This document shows, in pieces, positions 1-4,553 of a stretch of DNA of 7,696 nucleotides; positions within the stretch are counted from its first letter, which is position 1; each line of letters opens with the position of its first letter. Made by a program: the position numbers and the translations under genes. Source of the DNA: Roseburia sp. CAG:303. Lineage in GTDB: Bacteria > Bacillota > Clostridia > Lachnospirales > Lachnospiraceae. Under the pieces are notes generated by a model. It had not been told where the DNA came from and searched no databases. It saw only the letters and a program-made list of their open reading frames with translations. The DNA lies in NCBI GenBank assembly GCA_000437755.1, contig FR900158.1, forward strand, positions 8,601 through 16,296, given 5' to 3'.

Positions 1-101
1 TGATTCCGGTGTGGCAGGGAAATACTGTTGTAGAAGGAACCGGGTGGGCACAGAAAGAATTTTACAATGCCATGACAGGTAAATATATTGGATTTAATTA
101 A
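1..101 (+). CDS. 3' end of an unidentified gene (partial)
   Basis: An open frame enters from the left edge (first full codon at position 3) and stops at TAA 99-101, giving 32 residues that begin IPVWQGNTVVEG and end TGKYIGFN. The tail is rich in aromatic residues and glycine (GTGW, EFYNAM, KYIGF) and has no obvious membrane segment. I do not recognise the family, and 32 residues are too few to assign one. It is on the same strand as the ABC cassette and ends 56 nt before the preferred start of the first permease. No hairpin terminator is visible in the gap, so read-through into the exporter genes is possible. That it is a real gene end is inferred from the uninterrupted frame and sensible codons; it could be a chance frame. 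Confidence 0.55.
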   Translation, partial: IPVWQGNTVVEGTGWAQKEFYNAMTGKYIGFN

Positions 102-140
102 AGACGTGGAAAACAGATTTTAATGGTCCGGTGCGAAAGA

Positions 141-150
141 AGAAAAGGGG
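141..150 (+). promoter_or_regulatory. Ribosome binding site that fixes the permease 1 start
   Basis: AAAAGGGG (143-150) lies 7 nt before the ATG at 158. The longer reading from GTG at 131 has no purine-rich site before it, so the ATG at 158 is preferred. Confidence 0.6.
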
Positions 151-157
151 TGTTACT

Positions 158-961
158 ATGGGGTTTGTCTGTGCAGATCTAAAAAGAGCCATTGCAAACA
201 GAAAATTTGCTTTACTTGTGATTATGGTTGCAGTACTGGAGTGTATGGATGCTTTGCCACAATTGCTGATAGGCGCGGAAATAAAAGGCGGCAGAATTAT
301 TTTATATCAAAATGTGACGGATATGATTATGAATAATGGTGCAAGTACATTGTATCATTTGTTAAGCTGCACGGTTGGCGTTATGGTTTTTGCTGGATCT
401 TATTGTGAGGACGCAGAAAATAAATTTATTACGAATATCGTATATCGAAGCTCGTGCAGCAGATATTCTGCAGTAAAAGTCTTTACCTGTGTAGTTAGTG
501 CTTTTTTGTGTATTGTGATTGGAAAGCTTCTGTATGTGTGTATTTTGTCGTTAATGTTGCCGCTGTCAGCAGAAAATAATGATATCTATCAGGGAAGCTG
601 GCAGACACTGCAACAGGGCAGATATTGGCTGTTTATTTTGTATAGATTGCTTTTGGGCGGATTGCAGGGAGCATTTTTTGCAATTATCTCATTTATTGCA
701 TCTGCATTTGTGCGGAATAAGTTTCTGATTTATGCAATGCCATCGATTGTGTACTACTTTTTTCTGTATATATTTACGGATTTATATGATTTGTCAAAAT
801 GGAATGGATTTCGTATATTAAGTGTAGCAAATGTTTATTTTACATTTCAGTTCGGACTGGATAAAGAACTGGAAAGTTTATGCTTTACAATGTTATATAC
901 AGTGGTTTTGGCTATTGCTGGCTGGTTTGTTTTTGACAGAAAAATAAGGAGAAATATATGA
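158..961 (+). CDS. ABC-2 type exporter permease subunit 1
   Basis: A 267-aa integral membrane protein and probable transmembrane half of an ABC exporter with the next two genes. Hydrophobic segments are visible at about residues 17-38, 66-82, 106-135, 163-193, 198-217 and 240-260, which fits the six-helix ABC-2 permease fold. The polar stretch after the second helix (about 82-103, YCEDAENKFITNIVYRSS) is the usual E/D-rich loop followed by an R-containing segment seen in bacteriocin- and lantibiotic-immunity-type permeases. ATG 158 is chosen over GTG 131 because of the well-spaced AAGGGG; the GTG reading adds nine mostly basic residues. The gene overlaps the next by ATGA (958-961), indicating translational coupling. 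The substrate cannot be read from the sequence. Peptide export or self-protection is inferred from the family, and no histidine kinase or response regulator is in view. Confidence 0.82.
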   Translation: MGFVCADLKRAIANRKFALLVIMVAVLECMDALPQLLIGAEIKGGRIILYQNVTDMIMNNGASTLYHLLSCTVGVMVFAGSYCEDAENKFITNIVYRSSCSRYSAVKVFTCVVSAFLCIVIGKLLYVCILSLMLPLSAENNDIYQGSWQTLQQGRYWLFILYRLLLGGLQGAFFAIISFIASAFVRNKFLIYAMPSIVYYFFLYIFTDLYDLSKWNGFRILSVANVYFTFQFGLDKELESLCFTMLYTVVLAIAGWFVFDRKIRRNI

Positions 962-1821
962 GAGAAGAGTGGATAATTGTACGGATGGATATAAAAAAGA
1001 TGTTTCATGAACCCAAAATATACATATTGTTTTTCTTTACCGCGTTTTTTATGGCGGATTATGTAAATGTAAATTCACTAAAAGATATGGCAGAGCAGAT
1101 GAATGTGGCAGTATCCCCATTCCTGTATCCTCTCTTTAATGGGGAGTGGTCTTATCGTTTGTTTACAATATTTGTAATGATCATGCTTATGTCCGATGTA
1201 CCATTTCAGGATGAACTTGGGTTGTATATGGTACAGCGTATGGGAACCGGAAAATGGATGAAAGGGAAAATATGTTCGATTATAGCTGTTGCGGTGATAT
1301 ATCAGGCGTTTAGTGCTATTATCAGTATGCTTGTATTGCTGCCGGATTTGGGAATATCAGTATGCTGGGGAGATGTATTGGGAATGATGGCAGATAACCA
1401 TATGCAGATGTGGGCGTCTACCGGGAATACAGGCTCTGCCAGATATATTATAGATCATTATGAAGCATGGCAGGCATTGATATATACGATGCTGTTGAGT
1501 ATACTTATCAGCAGTCTGACCGGATTTTTTATTTTTCTGATTAATCAGGTTACCAAAAGTCAGCTGGGACTGGTTCTGGCATTGATATATAGCTGTATAG
1601 ATTTGCTTTTTGGCACATTAAATGATTTTGGCTATCCGAATCATGTTCCGTTCGTTATGTCCTGGATGGATTTGAGCTGCCTGTATACAAATCAGTATCA
1701 GACAGGAAAAACAAGCTTGTATACAGCATTCATATTTTTGCTGGCAGCGAATGTTATATTGATTTATATTTTGAAAAAATGTGCAAAATATGCAGTAATA
1801 CAGCCGGTAGAAGGAGCGTGA
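958..1821 (+). CDS. ABC-2 type exporter permease subunit 2
   Basis: A 287-aa multi-helix membrane protein and likely partner of the preceding permease. Hydrophobic segments lie near residues 20-36, 68-80, 105-128, 172-196, 203-218 and 258-272. As in subunit 1, a polar loop follows the second helix (about 79-104, SDVPFQDELGLYMVQRMG), so the two permeases look like diverged members of one fold. Between helices 3 and 4 there is a long extracytoplasmic-type loop (about 129-170) rich in Met, Trp and His (MMADNHMQMW), a plausible substrate-contacting region. The start ATG 958 has AAGGAG at 946-951 with 6 nt spacing and overlaps the stop of subunit 1. The ATPase gene starts 4 nt after its stop. Exporter membership is well supported by context; the substrate is unknown. 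Confidence 0.8.
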   Translation: MREEWIIVRMDIKKMFHEPKIYILFFFTAFFMADYVNVNSLKDMAEQMNVAVSPFLYPLFNGEWSYRLFTIFVMIMLMSDVPFQDELGLYMVQRMGTGKWMKGKICSIIAVAVIYQAFSAIISMLVLLPDLGISVCWGDVLGMMADNHMQMWASTGNTGSARYIIDHYEAWQALIYTMLLSILISSLTGFFIFLINQVTKSQLGLVLALIYSCIDLLFGTLNDFGYPNHVPFVMSWMDLSCLYTNQYQTGKTSLYTAFIFLLAANVILIYILKKCAKYAVIQPVEGA

Positions 1822-1825
1822 GAAA

Positions 1826-2467
1826 ATGAAAGAAGATTATATTGTAGTAGAACATGCAGTAAAAAAATATAAAGATACAATCGCTTTAAATGATGTGAGC
1901 CTGACATTTGCACAGAATCAGATTCACGGTATTATTGGAAGAAATGGTTCTGGAAAAACAGTTTTGTTAAAATGCATTTGTGGGCTTACCAGACTGACAT
2001 CGGGCAGAATAATACTGGATGGTAAAGTAGTGGGTAAGGATATGGAAATTCCTGATAATATCGGTGCTATAATTGAAACACCGGGGTTTATAAAAAGCTT
2101 CAGCGGATATGATAATTTAAAATATCTGGCATCTGTCAGAAAAATGATAGGAAAAGAGGAAATTGTTTCTGCCATGGAGAAGGCAGGGCTGGATCCGGCT
2201 ATGAAAAAACATGTCGGAAAATATTCTCTGGGAATGCGGCAGAGATTAGGAATTGCGCAGGCAATTATGGAAAAACCGGATATTTTGATTTTAGATGAAC
2301 CAACAAATGGATTGGATAAGAAAGGTGTGGAAGAGTTTAGAAATTTAATACTGGCATTTAAAAAAGAAGGAAAAACAATTATACTGGCAAGTCATAATGC
2401 GGAAGATGTCAGGCTGCTATGTGATAATGTGAGCGAATTAGATGGTGGAAGATTAATAGAGGTGTAA
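1826..2467 (+). CDS. ABC exporter ATP-binding subunit (BcrA / LanF-like)
   Basis: A 213-aa cytoplasmic ATPase powering the two permeases before it. Walker A is GRNGSGKT (38-45), the signature is the SLGMRQR variant (134-140) instead of LSGGQ, Walker B runs ILILDEPTNGLD (153-164) with catalytic E158, and the switch histidine is H190 in ASH. The Q-loop position carries glutamate in IIETPGF (82-88). The SLGMRQR signature and the E in place of Q are typical of the BcrA / lantibiotic-immunity (LanF) ATPases. At 213 residues it has only the nucleotide-binding domain and lacks the C-terminal extension of many longer members (about 300 aa). AAGGAG at 1811-1816 lies 9 nt before ATG 1826, inside the end of the upstream gene. 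It is followed after 3 nt by the small 93-aa protein. The ABC role is certain; peptide-antibiotic export or immunity is inferred. Confidence 0.93.
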   Translation: MKEDYIVVEHAVKKYKDTIALNDVSLTFAQNQIHGIIGRNGSGKTVLLKCICGLTRLTSGRIILDGKVVGKDMEIPDNIGAIIETPGFIKSFSGYDNLKYLASVRKMIGKEEIVSAMEKAGLDPAMKKHVGKYSLGMRQRLGIAQAIMEKPDILILDEPTNGLDKKGVEEFRNLILAFKKEGKTIILASHNAEDVRLLCDNVSELDGGRLIEV

Positions 2468-2470
2468 AAG

Positions 2471-2752
2471 ATGAAAAGTGGAGTAGAAAAGTATACCATC
2501 ATGTGGAAATATATGCAGTTCCATCTTGCACTGGAAAACAGCTATCATGATAAGGCAAGAGCATTATTTCTTGAGATTAATAAAAATCTGGATGACTTTT
2601 ATGCAAAGAAAAAAATTTCCAGGCATTATTATAAAAAAATGAAAAAAGAACTGCGGCAATACCAGCTCATGTATAATGGAATTGATATCCGCAAGACAAG
2701 CAAAAACTGGAATAAAAAAGCATATATTGTAAACCGGGAGCATTTTGAATAG
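2471..2752 (+). CDS. Unrecognised small basic protein encoded in the ABC exporter operon
   Basis: A 93-aa protein that I cannot assign to a family. It is rich in Lys and Tyr (KKKISRHYYKKMKKELRQYQ at about 46-65), is predicted mostly helical, and has no hydrophobic stretch long enough for a membrane span or signal peptide, so it should be cytosolic. The first half (about 8-42) is an amphipathic helical region with aromatic residues (MWKYMQFHLALENSYHD); the C-terminus (about 70-93) is polar. The start is supported by AGAGGTG (2458-2464), 6 nt before ATG 2471, in the last codons of the ATPase gene. The 3-nt gap and the terminator right after it make it the last gene of the exporter operon. A role as accessory, regulator or immunity factor for the transporter is inferred from position only. 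Confidence 0.75.
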   Translation: MKSGVEKYTIMWKYMQFHLALENSYHDKARALFLEINKNLDDFYAKKKISRHYYKKMKKELRQYQLMYNGIDIRKTSKNWNKKAYIVNREHFE

Positions 2753-2789
2753 AGCAGGAAGAGGGGATTTACCCTCTTTCTGCTCTTTT
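2751..2789 (+). terminator. Intrinsic terminator of the ABC operon, overlapping both convergent gene ends
   Basis: Left arm AGAGCAGGAAGAGGG (2751-2765), loop GATTTA, right arm CCCTCTTTCTGCTCT (2772-2786): 15 pairs with one G-T wobble, followed by TTTT (2786-2789). It starts inside the TAG of the 93-aa gene. On the minus strand the same hairpin encloses the spoIIID stop (2769-2771, in the loop). The minus-strand tail is only ATTCAAAATG, so termination from the spoIIID side should be weaker. Confidence 0.85.
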
Positions 2790-3038
2790 ATGTAAGTGCA
2801 GATATTTTTCCCGTGTGGCAAGCCCGCCCCGGATATGCCGTTCGGATTTATTGATATCCAGTACATGCCGGACGGATTCGGAGAGGGAGCGGTTGATTTC
2901 CGGAAGCCTCTCGGTACAATCCTTATGTACTGTGGATTTGCTTACACCGAATTTTTTTGCAGCCTGCCGTACTGTGCAGCCTGTTTCAATGATATAAAGA
3001 GCAATCAGGGTAGCCCTTTCTTCAATATAATTTTTCAA
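2769..3038 (-). CDS. spoIIID: Sporulation transcriptional regulator SpoIIID
   Basis: An 89-aa DNA-binding protein that in Bacillus and Clostridia activates and represses genes of the sigma-E mother-cell regulon during sporulation. The N-terminus MKNYIEERATLIALYIIETG, the helix-turn-helix at about 22-42 (VRQAAKKFGVSKSTVHKD) followed by TERLPEIN, and the basic C-terminal element with RHIRGGLATREKY (67-79) match the family over its whole length. The start is TTG 3036-3038, preceded by AGAGG (plus-strand 3046-3050) with 7 nt spacing; no ATG fits the conserved N-terminus. Cys41 stands in HKDCTERL where Leu is usual as I recall the family. The last codons lie in the shared terminator stem. In B. 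subtilis the gene precedes mbl on the same strand; here it is divergent from mbl. Confidence 0.95.
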   Translation of the reverse strand: MKNYIEERATLIALYIIETGCTVRQAAKKFGVSKSTVHKDCTERLPEINRSLSESVRHVLDINKSERHIRGGLATREKYLHLHKRAERG

Positions 3039-3045
3039 AGGAAAA

Positions 3046-3050
3046 CCTCT
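3046..3050 (-). promoter_or_regulatory. Ribosome binding site for the TTG start of spoIIID
   Basis: On the minus strand AGAGG is followed by TTTTCCT and then TTG. The site decides the non-ATG start, which gives the family-typical N-terminus. Confidence 0.65.
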
Positions 3051-3087
3051 GTGATATTTAATTGTTTCATCATATGCAAAAAATGGG

Positions 3088-3116
3088 ATAAGTATGACAA
3101 GACAGATTCTGAATTT
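3088..3116 (-). promoter_or_regulatory. Possible mother-cell (sigma-E-like) promoter of spoIIID
   Basis: On the minus strand CATACTTAT (plus 3088-3096) resembles the sigma-E -10 element (CATACAnT), and AAATTC (plus 3111-3116) sits 14 nt upstream as a weak -35. This would start transcription near 3081 with a leader of about 43 nt. The spacing fits sigma-E, but the -35 is poor and the -10 departs from consensus at its 3' end. spoIIID is sigma-E dependent in B. subtilis; the assignment here is inference. Confidence 0.3.
3098..3107 (+). promoter_or_regulatory. SpoIIID-like binding box inside the spoIIID promoter region
   Basis: CAAGACAGAT matches the B. subtilis SpoIIID consensus WWRRACARNY at 9 of 10 positions, only the first base failing. 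It lies between the candidate -35 and -10 of spoIIID. Autoregulation of spoIIID is known in B. subtilis. The consensus is degenerate, so a chance match is possible. Confidence 0.25.
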
Positions 3117-3129
3117 GTTTTAAAAAGGG

Positions 3130-3166
3130 TTTGAGCCTGATTAGTAGGGAACTAATCAGGCTCAAA
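3130..3166 (-). terminator. Perfect 16-bp hairpin, possible minus-strand terminator
   Basis: TTTGAGCCTGATTAGT (3130-3145) and its exact reverse complement (3151-3166) enclose the 5-nt loop AGGGA. Read on the minus strand the stem is followed by ACCC and then five T; read on the plus strand no T run follows. A minus-strand terminator is therefore favoured, although the T run begins 4 nt late. It lies just upstream of the possible spoIIID promoter, where it could insulate spoIIID or end a short minus-strand RNA. Confidence 0.5.
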
Positions 3167-3181
3167 GAAACGAAAATGATT

Positions 3182-3216
3182 TACGGGGGGTGCCCGCCGC
3201 CCCGTAGGCGACGGGC
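3182..3216. repeat. G+C-rich element with two mutually exclusive stems
   Basis: GCCCGCCGCC (3192-3201) pairs with GGCGACGGGC (3207-3216) across the loop CCGTA, 10 bp with one mismatch. Alternatively TACGGGG (3182-3188) pairs with CCCCGTA (3200-3206). The two stems share bases 3200-3201 and cannot form together. The G+C content stands out sharply from the AT-rich flanks, including a run of six G (3185-3190). It could be a dispersed palindromic repeat or a switching RNA. Confidence 0.5.
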
Positions 3217-3232
3217 TTGAGTATGAAAAACG

Positions 3233-3286
3233 GTATATTCAATAGATAGGGTACATTGAATATACAAAGTAGCAATTGCTTGCTAC
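3233..3286. repeat. Two adjacent perfect inverted repeats
   Basis: GTATATTCAAT (3233-3243) and ATTGAATATAC (3255-3265) form an 11-bp perfect stem with an 11-nt loop. Three nt later GTAGCAA (3269-3275) and TTGCTAC (3280-3286) form a 7-bp stem with a TTGC loop. No T run follows on either strand, so these are not simple terminators. They could be operators or tandem RNA hairpins. Confidence 0.5.
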
Positions 3287-3436
3287 GCTGTATATAATAC
3301 AAATTGAGTATGTCTAAAATATGTCTTTAAAAAGAAAGAATTGTAAATAAAAAAAGAAATAAAAATGAACAGCAAAAAAACGACAGAATATGCGAGAAAA
3401 TTAAAAAAAGTTCTTCCAAAATCAAGGGATATTGTA

Positions 3437-3442
3437 TATAAT
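3437..3442 (+). promoter_or_regulatory. Candidate -10 element of the mbl-flh operon
   Basis: A perfect TATAAT occurs 87 nt before the mbl start, predicting a leader of about 80 nt. The -35 at 17-nt spacing would be TTCCAA (3414-3419), a weak match to TTGACA. A second TATAAT at 3293-3298 also lacks a good -35. Vegetative transcription is plausible for mbl; no sigma-D flagellar promoter was recognised. Confidence 0.4.
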
Positions 3443-3515
3443 GTTAGGTGGTGGAAATATCTTCAATTAAGAAGATTAGTATATATTTGAAATTTGATTA
3501 GAATGAATCCGTTGA

Positions 3516-3523
3516 GGAAGGAG
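3516..3523 (+). promoter_or_regulatory. Ribosome binding site that fixes the mbl start
   Basis: GGAAGGAG ends 6 nt before ATG 3530. It rules out the longer readings from TTG 3494 or ATG 3503, which have no such site and add residues absent from the family. Confidence 0.75.
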
Positions 3524-3529
3524 ATTGTA

Positions 3530-4522
3530 ATGTTAGAAACAGATATCGGTATTGATTTGGGAACAGCAAGCATACTTGTTTATATAAAGGGAAAAGGTGT
3601 TGTATTAAAAGAGCCGTCAGTTGTGGCTTTTGACAGGGACACGAATAAGATTAAAGCAATCGGGGAAGAAGCACGTCTTATGATTGGACGTACTCCTGGA
3701 AATATTGTTGCAGTAAGACCACTGCGTCAGGGTGTTATCTCTGATTACACCGTTACAGAGAAGATGATCAAACATTTCATCCAGAAAGCGATCGGTAAAA
3801 GAACATTTAAGAAGCCGAGAATTGCAGTCTGTGTACCGAGCGGAGTTACAGAGGTAGAGAAGAAAGCCGTAGAAGATGCTACCTGGCAGGCAGGAGCAAG
3901 ATCAGTAGATATTATTGAAGAACCGATTGCGGCAGCGATTGGCGCAGGCATCGATATTGCAAAACCATGTGGAAACATGATTGTAGATATCGGAGGTGGA
4001 ACTACAGATATTGCCGTAATCTCTCTGGGAGGAGCAGTTGTCAGCACTTCTATAAAGATTGCCGGCGATGATTTTGACGAAGCCATCGTAAGATTTATGC
4101 GTAAGAAGCATAACCTTCTGATTGGTGAGAGAACGGCAGAAGAGATCAAGATCAAGATTGGATGTGCATTTCCAAGACAGGAAGTAATCACGATGGATGT
4201 CAGAGGAAGAAACCTTGTAACCGGACTTCCAAAGACCATTACCGTTACTTCCGAAGAGACAGAAGAAGCACTCAGGGAAGCAACTTCACAGATCGTTGAG
4301 GCAGTTCACAGTGTACTTGAGAAAACCCCGCCGGAATTATCTTCTGATATTGCAGAGAGAGGAATTGTATTAACCGGAGGCGGTGCATTGCTTCAGGGAC
4401 TGGAAGAACTGATTGAGAGCAAGACGGGTATTAATACCATGACAGCAGAAGATCCGATGACAGCTGTTGCCATTGGAACCGGAAGATATATCGAATGTCT
4501 CAGCGAGAGCGGCAAAGAATAA
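3530..4522 (+). CDS. mbl: MreB/Mbl-family rod-shape-determining actin homologue
   Basis: A 330-aa bacterial actin that polymerises on the inner membrane face and guides lateral peptidoglycan synthesis. The ATP-binding signatures are all present: phosphate-1 DLGTA (9-13), phosphate-2 DIGGGTTD (153-160) and the adenosine motif TGGGALL (282-288). EEPIAAAIGAG, LLIGERTAEEIKIKIG and SVLEKTPPELSSDI are family hallmarks. The length matches MreB/Mbl (about 330-345). The N-terminus MLETDIGIDLGTA follows a strong GGAAGGAG. The name Mbl rather than MreB rests on synteny: in B. subtilis mbl lies between spoIIID and flhO-flhP, and no mreCD follows here. flhO starts 31 nt after its stop with no terminator. 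MreB and Mbl are hard to separate by eye, so the paralogue call is less certain than the family. Confidence 0.95.
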   Translation: MLETDIGIDLGTASILVYIKGKGVVLKEPSVVAFDRDTNKIKAIGEEARLMIGRTPGNIVAVRPLRQGVISDYTVTEKMIKHFIQKAIGKRTFKKPRIAVCVPSGVTEVEKKAVEDATWQAGARSVDIIEEPIAAAIGAGIDIAKPCGNMIVDIGGGTTDIAVISLGGAVVSTSIKIAGDDFDEAIVRFMRKKHNLLIGERTAEEIKIKIGCAFPRQEVITMDVRGRNLVTGLPKTITVTSEETEEALREATSQIVEAVHSVLEKTPPELSSDIAERGIVLTGGGALLQGLEELIESKTGINTMTAEDPMTAVAIGTGRYIECLSESGKE

Positions 4523-4541
4523 ACAGCAATTAGTATGTATT

Positions 4542-4546
4542 GGAGG
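4542..4546 (+). promoter_or_regulatory. Ribosome binding site that fixes the flhO start
   Basis: GGAGG lies 7 nt before ATG 4554. A longer in-frame reading beginning inside mbl (4467) would add 29 residues unlike any rod protein and is rejected. Confidence 0.75.
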
Positions 4547-4553
4547 ATATACG

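Larger units (their letters stand above)
3039..3529. other. Gene-free structured intergenic region between spoIIID and mbl
   Basis: These 491 nt separate the divergent spoIIID and mbl starts. From left to right they hold the possible spoIIID promoter (3081-3116), a perfect 16-bp hairpin (3130-3166), a G+C-rich folded element (3181-3216), an 11-bp hairpin (3233-3265), a 7-bp hairpin (3269-3286), a 9-bp direct repeat (3217-3225 and 3304-3312), an A-rich tract (about 3313-3410), and a TATAAT (3437-3442) before mbl. No protein gene is convincing. The density of inverted repeats between 3130 and 3286 suggests a structured RNA, a repeat element or stacked regulatory sites. It does not match a riboswitch class I can recognise by eye. 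Confidence 0.7.

Noticed and set aside
72..84. ATGACAGGTAAAT occurring here and again at 5327-5339
   Set aside because: One shared 13-mer in a window of this size is expected at close to chance level, and the two contexts are unrelated.
131..157. GTG-initiated N-terminal extension of permease 1 (nine residues, mostly basic)
   Set aside because: No ribosome site precedes GTG 131, whereas AAGGGG is ideally spaced before ATG 158.
2796..3134. Open frame on the plus strand opposite spoIIID
   Set aside because: Antisense shadow of spoIIID, which matches a known family along its whole length; no family likeness for the shadow.
3176..3220. A 14-codon frame (MIYGGCPPPRRRRA) over the G+C-rich element, possible leader peptide
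   Set aside because: No ribosome site, and its odd composition is simply the G+C-rich inverted repeat read in one frame.
3291..3300. Second TATAAT (3293-3298) as a promoter
   Set aside because: No acceptable -35 at 16-18 nt; the nearby TTGCTT is only 11 nt away and belongs to a hairpin.
3130..3316. CRISPR array or known cyclic-di-GMP riboswitch, considered because of repeated hairpins near flagellar genes
   Set aside because: The repeats differ from one another with no regular repeat-spacer pattern, and the conserved core bases of the cyclic-di-GMP riboswitches are not seen.
3745..4239. Minus-strand open frame of 164 codons inside mbl
   Set aside because: Shadow of mbl, whose actin ATP-binding motifs are intact on the plus strand.
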